Assembly: GCF_048892425.1 (NCBI RefSeq)
Contig: NZ_JBLZHU010000003.1
Coordinates: 365,850 to 429,849 of the forward strand
Length of the DNA: 64,000 nucleotides
Reading direction: 5' to 3'
Origin: Pacificispira sp002696645
GTDB taxonomy: Bacteria > Pseudomonadota > Alphaproteobacteria > UBA8366 > Aestuariispiraceae
Position 1 is the first letter of the stretch. Each line of letters starts with the position of its first letter. The translations under genes and the position numbers were made by a program. The notes beneath the pieces are model-generated. The model was not told the DNA's origin, did not search any database, and saw only the letters and a list, made by a program, of their open reading frames with translations. This document shows positions 8,164 through 17,212 of this stretch, piece by piece.

Positions 8164-9255
8164 TTAAGCCTGCGGGTTTCTCAGCTTTGCCTTATCCAGC
8201 GGGCGCAATTCATTCGCGGAAATGATCCCACGGATCAGTTCAATATATTCATGGCCCTTTTCGGAATAGGATTCCAGACCAGCCGCCAGGGCAACGCCAT
8301 TCAAAGTGCTTCCCTCACGGCGCATTTTGGCGCGAATGTCGCGTAAACTGCGATAGGCCCGATGCGTATTCAGATTCTTGATATAGGCCGCGACCGCTTC
8401 CAGCGGGGTGTCGAAAACCTTAATCTTATGGGTCAGTCCATCCTTGCGCTGTTCCGGCACCAGTCCTTCAGCGCCCTCGCCCCACACCCATTGTCCGAAC
8501 AAAGCATTGCCTTCACGGGCAAAGCGGGACGTTCCCCAGCCACTTTCCACAGCCGCCTGGGCCAGCGCCAGAGAGGGCGGAACCTCGTCCACGCGACGCA
8601 ACAGCAAATCCCATTGACCGGCCTCAACCCGATACGACTCAAACTGTGCCGCCATCCATGCCGCATCATCTGCAGCGATGGATTTTCCTGTCATCTCCCG
8701 CTCCCGCAACGCCTGCAGGCGCTTGCGATCAACTGCAAGGCGTTCATTGGTGATCAACACCAACGGCAACAGCATTTTGAAGAAAACGGCCTTGCGACGG
8801 TCAATTTCCTGAATCTCTTCCAGATCGCCCGGAACAGAGACCGCAATGACCCGGGGCACAGTCATTGTCTGGGCGCGAATATCATCCAGGCGATAATTAA
8901 GCGCCGTGAATTCCGATTCCAAGTCGGCGACCGTCATCGCATCCCCAGAAGGCGACAGGCGGCGGTTCGTTGCACGCGGCTGGGTCGTCGCGTCGTCTGT
9001 TTGATCCGTTGCGGTATCCAGGGGGGCATTCAAGTCTGTCGGCAACAAAGACAGCGAGACCCGCGCCGTGGGCCGTTCATCCCCTGACAGGCGGTCGCTG
9101 CGCAGATATCCCGTCAAAGACCCCTGATCGCTGAGGGTCGACATGGCCAGGATGACGCCAATACCCGCGGCGAATCCCATTGCGAAAAGCGCCGCCCGGT
9201 TGTCGGACCTGTTGGATCGCCCGCCCGTATTAGTGTCTATTGTTGTATCCACCAT
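8164..9255 (-). CDS. Bax-like glucosaminidase-domain protein
   Basis: The 363-aa protein has a membrane anchor near residues 22-40, a linker, and a C-terminal endo-beta-N-acetylglucosaminidase-type domain. Markers are LAQAAVESGWGTSRFAREG with its catalytic-type Glu, NALFGQWVW, and TPLEAVAAYIKNLNTH. This arrangement resembles E. coli Bax, a peptidoglycan-hydrolase-like envelope protein. The ATG at 9255 has a GAGG ribosome site 8 nt upstream; the longer frame to 9309 is unlikely. It converges on the deacetylase gene with only 12 bp between stops, and both may act on the envelope. Confidence 0.83.
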   Translation of the reverse strand: MVDTTIDTNTGGRSNRSDNRAALFAMGFAAGIGVILAMSTLSDQGSLTGYLRSDRLSGDERPTARVSLSLLPTDLNAPLDTATDQTDDATTQPRATNRRLSPSGDAMTVADLESEFTALNYRLDDIRAQTMTVPRVIAVSVPGDLEEIQEIDRRKAVFFKMLLPLVLITNERLAVDRKRLQALREREMTGKSIAADDAAWMAAQFESYRVEAGQWDLLLRRVDEVPPSLALAQAAVESGWGTSRFAREGNALFGQWVWGEGAEGLVPEQRKDGLTHKIKVFDTPLEAVAAYIKNLNTHRAYRSLRDIRAKMRREGSTLNGVALAAGLESYSEKGHEYIELIRGIISANELRPLDKAKLRNPQA

Positions 9256-9443
9256 CTCGCATCCTCTGTTTTGCGTTTCCCGCACAACTGCGGACCACAA
9301 AAAGCACAAGCCCGATCATAAGCGATACATATCGCCCTTAATCAGGGTGCCAAGGTGTCATCATTGAGACAGTTTCAGGGCAATCCGAAAGGAACCCCGA
9401 TGCCGTCAGCCAATCCCATCCAAACAGTCGGCGAAACCAATAA

Positions 9444-10031
9444 TCAGGCGGTTGCGCGCACTTCTGTTACTTCGGGGATATAGTGCCGGAGCATATTTTC
9501 GATCCCCATCTTCAGGGTTGCGGTCGAGCTGGGGCAGCCCGCACATGCACCCCGCATGGTCAGAAAGACCACGCCCTGCTTAAAGCCGTGGAAGACAATG
9601 TCCCCCCCGTCTTGTGCAACGGCAGGACGCACCCGGGTTTCCAGAAGCTCGCGGATTTGACCGACAACGGCCTCATCTTCTGGATCATAGGTGGCTTCAG
9701 CCGTTGAGGACGCTGTAGCGGCATCAGCGGGTCCGGCACCTGCTGATAAAACATCCCGCCCAGCGGTAAAGTGTTGCATGATAACGCCCAAGACTGAGGG
9801 CTTCATCACGTACCATTCCCGGTCTTCCGTCTTGCTGACCGAAATGAAGTCATTGCCCAAAAAGACCGCCGCGACGCCCTCGATTTCAAACAAAGCGCTG
9901 GCCAGAGGGGAAACCCCTTCCGCCGCATCCTTATTGGGAAAGTCCAACGGATCGGCCTTGTCCAGGACCGCACGTCCCGGCAGAAACTTCAGCGTAGCCG
10001 GGTTTGGGGTCTGTTCCGTTTGAATAAACAT
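9444..10031 (-). CDS. nfuA: Fe-S cluster carrier NfuA (NifU N and C domains)
   Basis: The 195-aa protein begins MFIQTEQTPNPATLKFLPG, the signature of the Nfu N-terminal domain. It ends with a NifU-like C-terminal domain carrying the CxxC cluster site in GACAGCPSS. A variable alanine-rich linker joins them. Nfu proteins carry [4Fe-4S] clusters to client enzymes such as MiaB, which is encoded nearby. The start at 10031 is set by the conserved N-terminus; the open frame extends to 10154 without similarity. Confidence 0.94.
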   Translation of the reverse strand: MFIQTEQTPNPATLKFLPGRAVLDKADPLDFPNKDAAEGVSPLASALFEIEGVAAVFLGNDFISVSKTEDREWYVMKPSVLGVIMQHFTAGRDVLSAGAGPADAATASSTAEATYDPEDEAVVGQIRELLETRVRPAVAQDGGDIVFHGFKQGVVFLTMRGACAGCPSSTATLKMGIENMLRHYIPEVTEVRATA

Positions 10032-10160
10032 CGCGTCTTTTGCCTCTCTCCGACTGTTGTTTCCAGATTGGAAATCACGCCGGCTAATTCTATCCATCCA
10101 GTGCACAGCATAGATGGCTTTTATTGACCTGACGTCAAGCCCTGGAGATCGCACCCCTGA

Positions 10161-10673
10161 TCACGTCAGTTTTGCCACTTCCTCATCAGACAGCGATCCA
10201 GGCACGATGGTCAGGGGCACGCGCATGCTGGTTGCGCCCTGTTTCATCATATAATTTATGATCGGGCCAGGCCCTTCCGTATCGGTGCTGGCGGCCAGCA
10301 CGACAATGGATATTGAGCGATCCTCGTCCAGCAATTTCAGCAATTCTTCACCCCGTTTGCCCTCACGCACGATCAGAATGGGCATGGTGCCGGAAATTTC
10401 CTGCGCGCGGCTGGACAGGTCACTCAAGCGGGCTTCTGCCTCTTCACGACGCTCATGCTGAATCAATTCCCCGACACCCAGCCAATGGTGGAACTCAGCG
10501 GGTTCCTGAACATAGAGCAGCGCCACGCGACCCCCCGTGTTTTTTGCCCGCAAGCAGGCAAACCGCATGGCGACCTGCATTTCTTCGCTGTCATCGACAA
10601 CAACCAGAAAGACCCGATGCCGATCATCCGGGAGGTCCTCAGGCGGCCTGGCACTGTCCGTGCTTTCCGTCAT
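10161..10673 (-). CDS. Universal stress protein (UspA family)
   Basis: This 170-aa single-domain Usp-fold protein contains HRVFLVVVDDSEEMQVAMRFA near residues 19-39, a C-terminal alpha/beta half with IVVLAAST, and the terminal strand VPLTIVPGS. The classical ATP-binding G2xG9xGS loop is not clear, so it may not bind ATP. The ATG at 10673 follows a GGGGA ribosome site; an upstream TTG at 10715 is less likely. It sits directly before nfuA on the same strand, as in many alphaproteobacteria. Confidence 0.88.
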   Translation of the reverse strand: MTESTDSARPPEDLPDDRHRVFLVVVDDSEEMQVAMRFACLRAKNTGGRVALLYVQEPAEFHHWLGVGELIQHERREEAEARLSDLSSRAQEISGTMPILIVREGKRGEELLKLLDEDRSISIVVLAASTDTEGPGPIINYMMKQGATSMRVPLTIVPGSLSDEEVAKLT

Positions 10674-10741
10674 TTCATCCCCACTAGCCGTATTAATGCT
10701 GTTTCTTATGGCCAAAGCTTATCATTAGATTTGGGGAAGCC

Positions 10742-12073
10742 CTAAGAATTTTCCACCAGAAGGCGTCCCGCCAGATACAGCGACCCACAGATCAACAGAT
10801 GGGCCCCTTGCTGGTGTTTTGCCAATCTTTCCGCCGCCTCCAAGGCGCTTCCGGCGGTGGACGGGTCGGGCAATCCCGCTTCTTTTGCCATTGCGCATAG
10901 TTCTGTGGCGGAAAAACTGTTTTCCTCCCCCGGGATGGTGACCGCCTGAAAACTGGCAATCAGAGGTGCAAAGGGCCGCAGGAAGTCGACCGCCGCCTTG
11001 CTGTTCATCATACCGCAAATCACATGAACCGGGATGGATCGATCCCAACGGGCGATTTCATCGGCCAACGCAAGACCAGCAGCGGCATTGTGGCCGCCAT
11101 CCAGCGTTACGGTCCAGTCGGGCAAGGCGCGCTTCAACGGGCCCTTTGTCAAGGTTTGCAGCCGGGCGGGCCATTCGATCTGGCGCAATCCCTCGCGAAT
11201 CGCCTGATCCGGAAGATCGAACCCCTGATCCCGCAGGACCAGGGCGGCGGCGACGGCGGTGGCTGTATTGGCCTGTTGATGGGCACCAGGCAGGTTCGGG
11301 CGCGGCAACTGGCCAGACCAGGCCGCGCTGTCAAACCGATAGCCGCCATCCGGGCCTTCGGCGACGGACCATTCCAGCCCATGCCGCAGCAAGGGGGCCC
11401 CCACCCGTTGTGCATAATCAGTCAGAACCTGCTGCGCGACCGGGTCCTGGGGACCAATGACCGATGGGGTTCCAGATTTCTGTATCGCCGCCTTTTCCCC
11501 CGCAATGGCTGCCAGGCTGTCGCCCAGAAACTGGATATGATCCATAGAGATCGGGGTGATTATTGTGGCGGCCGGGTGGTCGACGACATTGGTAGAATCC
11601 AGCCTTCCCCCCAGGCCCGTTTCCAGCAACAACAGATCCCCCGGTGTTTCCGAAAATGCCTTAAAGGCGGCACAGGTCGTGATCTCAAAAAAAGTGATCG
11701 GGCGGCCTTCATTGACGGTTTCACAGTCGCTCAGCAAGGCCTGCAATGCCTCTTCATCAATCAATCGCCCTGCAAGGCGTATCCGCTCATGAAACCGCGA
11801 CAGATGGGGGGATGTATAGACATGCACGCGGTAGCCTGCGGCCTGTGCAATGGCACGCAAGGTCGCGATGGTCGATCCCTTGCCATTGGTGCCCGCCACA
11901 TGCACGACGGGTGGCAGTCGGTCCTGGGGGCGCCCCAACCGATCCAGTAGGTCCTGGGTACGCCCCAAGGACAAATCAATCACCTTGGGGTGCAACTGCA
12001 TCAGGCGCGACAATATCTCGTCGCTGCCCTGCGCGCCGACATCAGACAGAGAGGTTTGTTCAGGGGCGATCAT
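10742..12073 (-). CDS. folC: Bifunctional dihydrofolate/folylpolyglutamate synthase FolC
   Basis: FolC adds L-glutamate to dihydropteroate and extends folate polyglutamates in the cytoplasm. The 443-aa protein shows the Mur-ligase-type P-loop HVAGTNGKGST near residues 58-68, the YTSPHLSRFHERI segment near 86-98, and the ETGLGGRLDSTNVV motif near 150-163. It is the last gene of a trpB-trpA-accD-folC cluster, 42 bp after accD, which is the usual alphaproteobacterial arrangement. Confidence 0.95.
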   Translation of the reverse strand: MIAPEQTSLSDVGAQGSDEILSRLMQLHPKVIDLSLGRTQDLLDRLGRPQDRLPPVVHVAGTNGKGSTIATLRAIAQAAGYRVHVYTSPHLSRFHERIRLAGRLIDEEALQALLSDCETVNEGRPITFFEITTCAAFKAFSETPGDLLLLETGLGGRLDSTNVVDHPAATIITPISMDHIQFLGDSLAAIAGEKAAIQKSGTPSVIGPQDPVAQQVLTDYAQRVGAPLLRHGLEWSVAEGPDGGYRFDSAAWSGQLPRPNLPGAHQQANTATAVAAALVLRDQGFDLPDQAIREGLRQIEWPARLQTLTKGPLKRALPDWTVTLDGGHNAAAGLALADEIARWDRSIPVHVICGMMNSKAAVDFLRPFAPLIASFQAVTIPGEENSFSATELCAMAKEAGLPDPSTAGSALEAAERLAKHQQGAHLLICGSLYLAGRLLVENS

Positions 12074-12115
12074 GGAGAACGCAACGCCTTTTCAAATGAA
12101 CGGGTGCGAAACCTG

Positions 12116-13105
12116 TCAGGTCTTGGCGACAGTCTTTCCAGCCGGGTTTGCTGTTTGATCGGTTGGCTGAGACGCGTCAGGCGTTGGAATATCCAAATCC
12201 TGGCCCGTGCCCGACGTCGCTTTATCCGCAGCTTTTCCATTGCCTGTGTCAATGGTGCGCCCCGCCATCAGCAACGTGATCAGCCCATGCAGGGTTTCAC
12301 GCTGTTTCGACCGCGGCACGACCAGATCGACCATGCCATGATCCAGCAAATATTCCGCCGTTTGGAAGCCTTCGGGCAGGGTTTCCCGCACCGTCTGTTC
12401 GATCACGCGCCGCCCTGCGAACCCGATGCGCGCGCCCGGTTCCGCCATGTGGATATCGCCCAGCATCGCGAAACTGGCAGACACGCCGCCCGTCGTCGGG
12501 TCGGTCAACATGACGATATAGGGCAATCCCGCCTCTTTCACTTCTTCCACCGCAATGGTCGTGCGGGGAAGCTGCATCAAGGACAGGAACCCTTCCTGCA
12601 TCCGCGCCCCACCAGAGGAAGGAATCGCAATCAACGGGGCCTTTTGCATCACAGCCAGACGGGCCGCAGCCAGCATGCCCTCACCCACCGCCATGCCCAT
12701 GGACCCGCCCATGAAATCAAAATTGAACGCGGCAACGACGACCTTCTGACCCAGCAGTTTCCCGTGGGCAACAACGATGGCATCCCCGCCATCGGTTTTC
12801 GCCTGGGCATCCTTCAAACGGTCTGTATAGCGCTTTTTATCGCGGAATTTCAGCGGGTCGATCTTCACCCGAGGCAGTTGGATGCGGGTATAGTCCGCAT
12901 CATCAAACAGATGATCCAGCCGCTTGGTCAGGGGCAAGCGCAGGTGATAGCCGCAATGCTGACAGACATGCAGATGGCTTTCCAAATCCCGATGAAAGAT
13001 CATCTGTCCGCAGCTTGGACATTTATGCCATAGATTATCTGGCACATCGGATTCACCCACCAGTGCCTTGATCTTCGGTTTCACCCAATTGGTAAGCCAG
13101 TTCAT
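12116..13105 (-). CDS. accD: Acetyl-CoA carboxylase carboxyltransferase subunit beta
   Basis: AccD pairs with AccA (encoded at 50407-51363) to transfer the carboxyl group from biotin to acetyl-CoA in fatty acid synthesis. The 329-aa protein begins with the zinc ribbon CPSCG...CQHCG (residues ~30-53). The carboxyltransferase fold follows, with GARMQEGFLSLMQLP and the PTTGGVSASFAMLGD oxyanion region. The C-terminal ~40 residues are a low-complexity tail. It lies between trpA and folC. Confidence 0.96.
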   Translation of the reverse strand: MNWLTNWVKPKIKALVGESDVPDNLWHKCPSCGQMIFHRDLESHLHVCQHCGYHLRLPLTKRLDHLFDDADYTRIQLPRVKIDPLKFRDKKRYTDRLKDAQAKTDGGDAIVVAHGKLLGQKVVVAAFNFDFMGGSMGMAVGEGMLAAARLAVMQKAPLIAIPSSGGARMQEGFLSLMQLPRTTIAVEEVKEAGLPYIVMLTDPTTGGVSASFAMLGDIHMAEPGARIGFAGRRVIEQTVRETLPEGFQTAEYLLDHGMVDLVVPRSKQRETLHGLITLLMAGRTIDTGNGKAADKATSGTGQDLDIPTPDASQPTDQTANPAGKTVAKT

Positions 13106-13147
13106 GAACCGGTTAGCCCCTCTGATCCTGATTGTGTTGGTCTAACG

Positions 13148-14011
13148 TTAGCTTCGCACGCCATCGGCCAGTGCGGCAACATAGTCTAGCACGGCCTGGG
13201 CGCACCCTGGCAAGGGAGCCCCTTGATCATCCAGATTCGCCTTAACCTGTTCGATAATCGCAGACCCGATGACCGCCGCATCGGCTGCCCGCGAAATTTC
13301 ACGGGCCTGCTCTGGGCTGCGAATGCCAAAGCCCACGACAATCGGCAGATCCGTGTGCCGTCTGATCCGCGCGACGGCCCCCCGCACCGGATCGGCCTGT
13401 ATTTCTTTCGTCCCGGTGATCCCCAGGATCGACACGTAATAGACAAAACCAGATGTGTTCTGCAGCACCTTTGGCAGGCGTTTGTCATCGGTCGTGGGCG
13501 TCGCCAGTCGGATGAAATTCACCCCGGCCTGCAGGGCTGGAATGCACAATTCAACATCTTCTTCCGGTGGCAGATCGACCACGATCAAACCATCAATCCC
13601 CGCAGCGATGGCATCCTGTAGGAACCGATCCACGCCATAGGAATAGATCGGGTTGTAATAGCCCATCAGCACCAGCGGTGTTTCAGGATGTCTGGCCCGG
13701 AATGCGGTCGCCATCGCCAGGGTCTTCTTCATCGTCTGACCATTATGCAGGGCGCGCAGGCCCGCTGCCTGAATTGCCGGTCCGTCGGCCATGGGATCAG
13801 TGAAGGGCATACCGATTTCAACGATATCCGCCCCTGCATCCGGCAGGCCCAGCAGAATTTCCAACCCGGTTTCGTAATTCGGATCGCCTGCGGTGATATA
13901 AGTAACCAGTCCGCCGCGCCCTTCCGCCTTCAGCGCCGCAAATCGCGCCGCAATGCGCCCTGAATCCGGCGCAATCGCCACTGCCGCCTCAGTCACTGCC
14001 GCCTCACTCAC
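13148..14011 (-). CDS. trpA: Tryptophan synthase alpha chain
   Basis: TrpA cleaves indole-3-glycerol phosphate and passes indole to TrpB. The TIM-barrel signature LVTYITAGDPNYETGL appears at about residues 34-49. The catalytic Glu lies in DIVEIGMPFTDPMADGP and the phosphate loop in VVGFGIRSPEQA. The start is a GTG at 14011 overlapping the trpB stop (GTGA) behind an AGGGGTGAAG ribosome site, giving 287 aa. The open frame extends to 14068 but that part overlaps trpB and has no similarity. Confidence 0.96.
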   Translation of the reverse strand: MSEAAVTEAAVAIAPDSGRIAARFAALKAEGRGGLVTYITAGDPNYETGLEILLGLPDAGADIVEIGMPFTDPMADGPAIQAAGLRALHNGQTMKKTLAMATAFRARHPETPLVLMGYYNPIYSYGVDRFLQDAIAAGIDGLIVVDLPPEEDVELCIPALQAGVNFIRLATPTTDDKRLPKVLQNTSGFVYYVSILGITGTKEIQADPVRGAVARIRRHTDLPIVVGFGIRSPEQAREISRAADAAVIGSAIIEQVKANLDDQGAPLPGCAQAVLDYVAALADGVRS

Positions 14012-15219
14012 AGCTTCACCCCTAACAGATTGGCGATGGTGGTGACGTCCTTGTCCCCCCGACCGCATAAATTCATCACGATGATATGATCTTTTGGCAG
14101 GTCAGGCGCGATCCGCATGACATGGGCCAGGGCGTGGGACGGCTCCAGCGCGGGGATGATCCCCTCCATCTTGCAACAGAACTGAAACGCCTCAACCGCG
14201 TCCATATCAGTCGCCGACGCATAGATCACACGGCCTGTATCCTTCAACCAGGAATGTTCCGGCCCGATGCCTGGATAATCCAGCCCGGCAGAAATCGAAT
14301 AAGGTTCGACCACCTGACCATCCTCATCCTGGATCAGATACATGCGGTTGCCATGCAGGACGCCTGGGCGCCCGCCGGTCAAAGAGGCAGCATGCTCTCC
14401 TGTCTCTATTCCCTTACCGGCGGCTTCAACACCGATGATATTGACGGATTTGTCGTCCAGGAACGGATGGAACAGGCCCATCGCATTCGACCCGCCGCCG
14501 ATACAGGCGACCAAAGTGTCGGGTAGACGGCCTTCCGCTTCCATCATCTGTTCTTTGGTTTCATTGCCAATCACGGATTGGAAGTCGCGCACCATGGCGG
14601 GATAAGGATGGGGTCCGGCCACCGTCCCGATGATGTAGAACGTATCTTCGACATTCGCGACCCAATCGCGCATCGCTTCGTTCAAGGCATCCTTCAAGGT
14701 CTTCGATCCGCTTTCCACCGCCTCGACCTCGGCACCCAGCAGCTTCATGCGAAAGACATTGGGGGATTGGCGGGCCACATCAACAGACCCCATATAAACC
14801 TTGCAGGGCATATCAAACAGCGCACAGGCCGTTGCGGTCGCAACACCGTGCTGACCCGCGCCGGTTTCGGCAATGATGCGGGTCTTACCCATGCGGCGCG
14901 CCAGCAGGATCTGGCCCATGACATTGTTAATCTTGTGGCTGCCGGTATGGTTCAGCTCATCGCGCTTGAAATAGATTTTCGCGCCGCCCAGATGCTCGGT
15001 CATGCGCTTGGCAAAATACAGCGGGCTGGGCCGACCGACATAATGCTTTGCATAATAGTCGATTTCCGCCTGAAAGCTTGGATCCGCCTTGGCATCTTCA
15101 TAGGCTTGCTGGACCTGAAGGATCAGCGGCATCAAGGTCTCCGCGACGAAGCGCCCGCCATAAAGACCAAAACGCCCGCTTTCATCCGGACCGGTGCGAT
15201 AGGAATTTAACTGTTGCAT
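14008..15219 (-). CDS. trpB: Tryptophan synthase beta chain
   Basis: TrpB is the PLP enzyme that condenses indole with serine. The 403-aa protein carries the PLP lysine in ELNHTGSHKINN (near residues 88-99), the glycine-rich phosphate loop CIGGGSNAMG and the family start RFGLYGGRFVAETLM. It heads trpB-trpA-accD-folC. The trpF gene that often precedes trpB is not in this window; a pirin gene lies upstream instead. Confidence 0.97.
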   Translation of the reverse strand: MQQLNSYRTGPDESGRFGLYGGRFVAETLMPLILQVQQAYEDAKADPSFQAEIDYYAKHYVGRPSPLYFAKRMTEHLGGAKIYFKRDELNHTGSHKINNVMGQILLARRMGKTRIIAETGAGQHGVATATACALFDMPCKVYMGSVDVARQSPNVFRMKLLGAEVEAVESGSKTLKDALNEAMRDWVANVEDTFYIIGTVAGPHPYPAMVRDFQSVIGNETKEQMMEAEGRLPDTLVACIGGGSNAMGLFHPFLDDKSVNIIGVEAAGKGIETGEHAASLTGGRPGVLHGNRMYLIQDEDGQVVEPYSISAGLDYPGIGPEHSWLKDTGRVIYASATDMDAVEAFQFCCKMEGIIPALEPSHALAHVMRIAPDLPKDHIIVMNLCGRGDKDVTTIANLLGVKL

Positions 15220-15350
15220 GGGTATCAGACCTTAACTGTTCCGTGACCCCCCACGGCCCGCAATCGGGTATTTTGTGCGAGGTCGGTTCTAAACCAGCAG
15301 CGGGGGCCTGTCCATACAGTGGATTTCAAGTGAAAGATTTCGATGTTTTC

Positions 15351-16187
15351 TTAACCCGCCAGCCGTCCATTCTGAAAGTCTTCCACGGCTTGGATCAGTT
15401 CATCGCGGGTGTTCATGACAAACGGGCCATAGCGGGCGACGGGTTCGTTGATCGGCGTGCCTTCGCCATAGAACAGGGCGGCACCGTCGGGGCCTGCGGT
15501 GACATCCACAGTGCCGCTGCCGCCCAGTTGCGCCAGGGACGGTGCGATGACAGCACTGTCCTTGCCCTGATCAGACGGGCCGGTGACTTGGCCTTCATAG
15601 ACACAGAAGAAAGCATTCCGGCCCGGTGGCGTGTCAATTGACATCTTTGCGCCCGGTTGAGCATTAATGCGCAACAGGCGGATCGCGGTTGCTGTTTTGG
15701 CCGGGCCGGTTACATCTCGATACGTGCCCGCAATGACATGTACGGACAAATCGTCACCTTCCACCGTTGGAATCTTGTCCGCGGTCAGATCCTGATAGCC
15801 TGCCGGTGTCATCTTATCGGCAGCAGGCAGATTGACCCATAGTTGAAAGCCGCGCATCCGGCCTTCGATCTGTTCAGGCATTTCTGAATGGATGATACCA
15901 CGCCCGGCAGTCATCCATTGCACATCGCCCGGGCCGATGATTCCCGCACCGCCTGTTGAATCCTGATGGCGTAAGCGGCCATCCAGCATAACGGTCACAG
16001 TTTCGAAGCCACGATGGGGATGATCCGGGAACCCGCCGACATAGGCGTTGGGATCATTATTGTCGAAGCGGTCCAGCATCAAAAAAGGATCGATCATGTC
16101 GCATTGCTGTGTCCCGATCATACGGGTCAGGCGCACGCCGTCACCATCGGATGTTTCCAGTCCTTTTAGCACCTTCCCGATATACAT
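15351..16187 (-). CDS. Pirin-family protein
   Basis: The 278-aa bicupin has the pirin metal-site pattern FPDHPHRGFETVT (residues ~54-66) and later WMTAGRGIIHSEMP (~91-104), where His and Glu ligands bind iron. The C-terminal cupin follows. Bacterial pirins have reported quercetinase or redox-regulatory roles, and the substrate here cannot be inferred. It lies 131 bp upstream of trpB on the same strand, so it may share transcription with the trp genes. Confidence 0.9.
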   Translation of the reverse strand: MYIGKVLKGLETSDGDGVRLTRMIGTQQCDMIDPFLMLDRFDNNDPNAYVGGFPDHPHRGFETVTVMLDGRLRHQDSTGGAGIIGPGDVQWMTAGRGIIHSEMPEQIEGRMRGFQLWVNLPAADKMTPAGYQDLTADKIPTVEGDDLSVHVIAGTYRDVTGPAKTATAIRLLRINAQPGAKMSIDTPPGRNAFFCVYEGQVTGPSDQGKDSAVIAPSLAQLGGSGTVDVTAGPDGAALFYGEGTPINEPVARYGPFVMNTRDELIQAVEDFQNGRLAG

Positions 16188-16244
16188 CGCGCCACTCCAT
16201 CGTCGTTGTTTCGTTATCTCTATATAATACTGCGCGACACAGGG

Positions 16245-16958
16245 TTAATCGGCCTCCTGGGAAACAGTCTGATCGTAATTTTCACCAATGGACAGGGCCA
16301 GAATGCGCGACATTTGCACGCCACTGAGGCCGGATTGCTTGCGCCAGATGTTAAATTGCGCCTGAATTTTTGCCAAATCGCCTTTGGATGTCGGCATATC
16401 GGCAACATCAATACCCGCCTCCCGGATCGCCGCCACAACATCGCGAGATAACACAAAAGCGTCCCAACCGACCATGCGCAAGAGGTACTGTCCAGTGGCA
16501 CCCCCCAGGCGGGATCCCCGCTTTGACAGGAACGCCATCAGACCAACCTGATCCTCCTGAGGCCAGGCCGCCAGGAATGCGCCAAAACTGCCATGTTCCG
16601 CAGCAATGTCCTGTACAAACAGGGCGTTGGCATGAACCGCCCTGATCTTTTGCGCGTGGCGCACGATGCGGGTGTCACTGGCCAGATCATGCCAGAATTC
16701 ATCGGGCTGAAAGCATAGAGGACCCGGCTGAAACTCCAAAAACGCCGCTTCAAATCCCGGCCATTTATGATCGATAATCCGCCAGACAAAGCCCGACCGA
16801 AAGATACATTTCGCCATCGCGGCCAGGATGCGGTCATCACCCAGCATTTTCAATTCAGACGGATCCGGGGCGCGGGAAACCAAGCGGGCCAGAGCTTCCT
16901 CTCCTCCCTTCCGTTCGGCTGCGCGTTTATGAATTTTTGCGAAAGATTTTATCGCCAT
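16245..16958 (-). CDS. DNA-3-methyladenine glycosylase I family protein
   Basis: The 237-aa protein resembles the Tag family of base-excision-repair glycosylases. It has the ILAAMAKCIFRSGFVWRII helix region, the EFWHDLASDTRIVRHAQKI segment and a helix-hairpin-helix-like part around FLSKRGSRLGGATGQYLLRM. It is longer than E. coli Tag (187 aa) and lacks the obvious zinc-binding cysteines at both ends, so it belongs to a divergent branch. It stands alone on the minus strand before the transporter operon. Confidence 0.8.
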   Translation of the reverse strand: MAIKSFAKIHKRAAERKGGEEALARLVSRAPDPSELKMLGDDRILAAMAKCIFRSGFVWRIIDHKWPGFEAAFLEFQPGPLCFQPDEFWHDLASDTRIVRHAQKIRAVHANALFVQDIAAEHGSFGAFLAAWPQEDQVGLMAFLSKRGSRLGGATGQYLLRMVGWDAFVLSRDVVAAIREAGIDVADMPTSKGDLAKIQAQFNIWRKQSGLSGVQMSRILALSIGENYDQTVSQEAD

Positions 16959-17212
16959 GGCCCATCATCCGATTTGAGAACAGAGAATACATCCAAAAAG
17001 CAAACCCCGAAAAGCACTTGCGGCATGCCCCTTGCTGCATCGCGAAACCGTCATACGCCGGTCACCAGAAGTCCATGGTTTCGTCATGCAACGGAAACAG
17101 CACCTTCACCAGATCGTCAAGCATTGCGGGTATGCCAGTTCGCATCGGTCAACCATGCCGGTACGACCGCTCTTTACACATTTCAAAAATGACCGAAAGA
17201 AGGAATGACTCT

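Noticed and set aside
11990..13033. 347-aa frame antisense to accD
   Set aside because: It is rich in H, R and Q as expected from a shadow frame, and accD on the other strand is complete and highly conserved.
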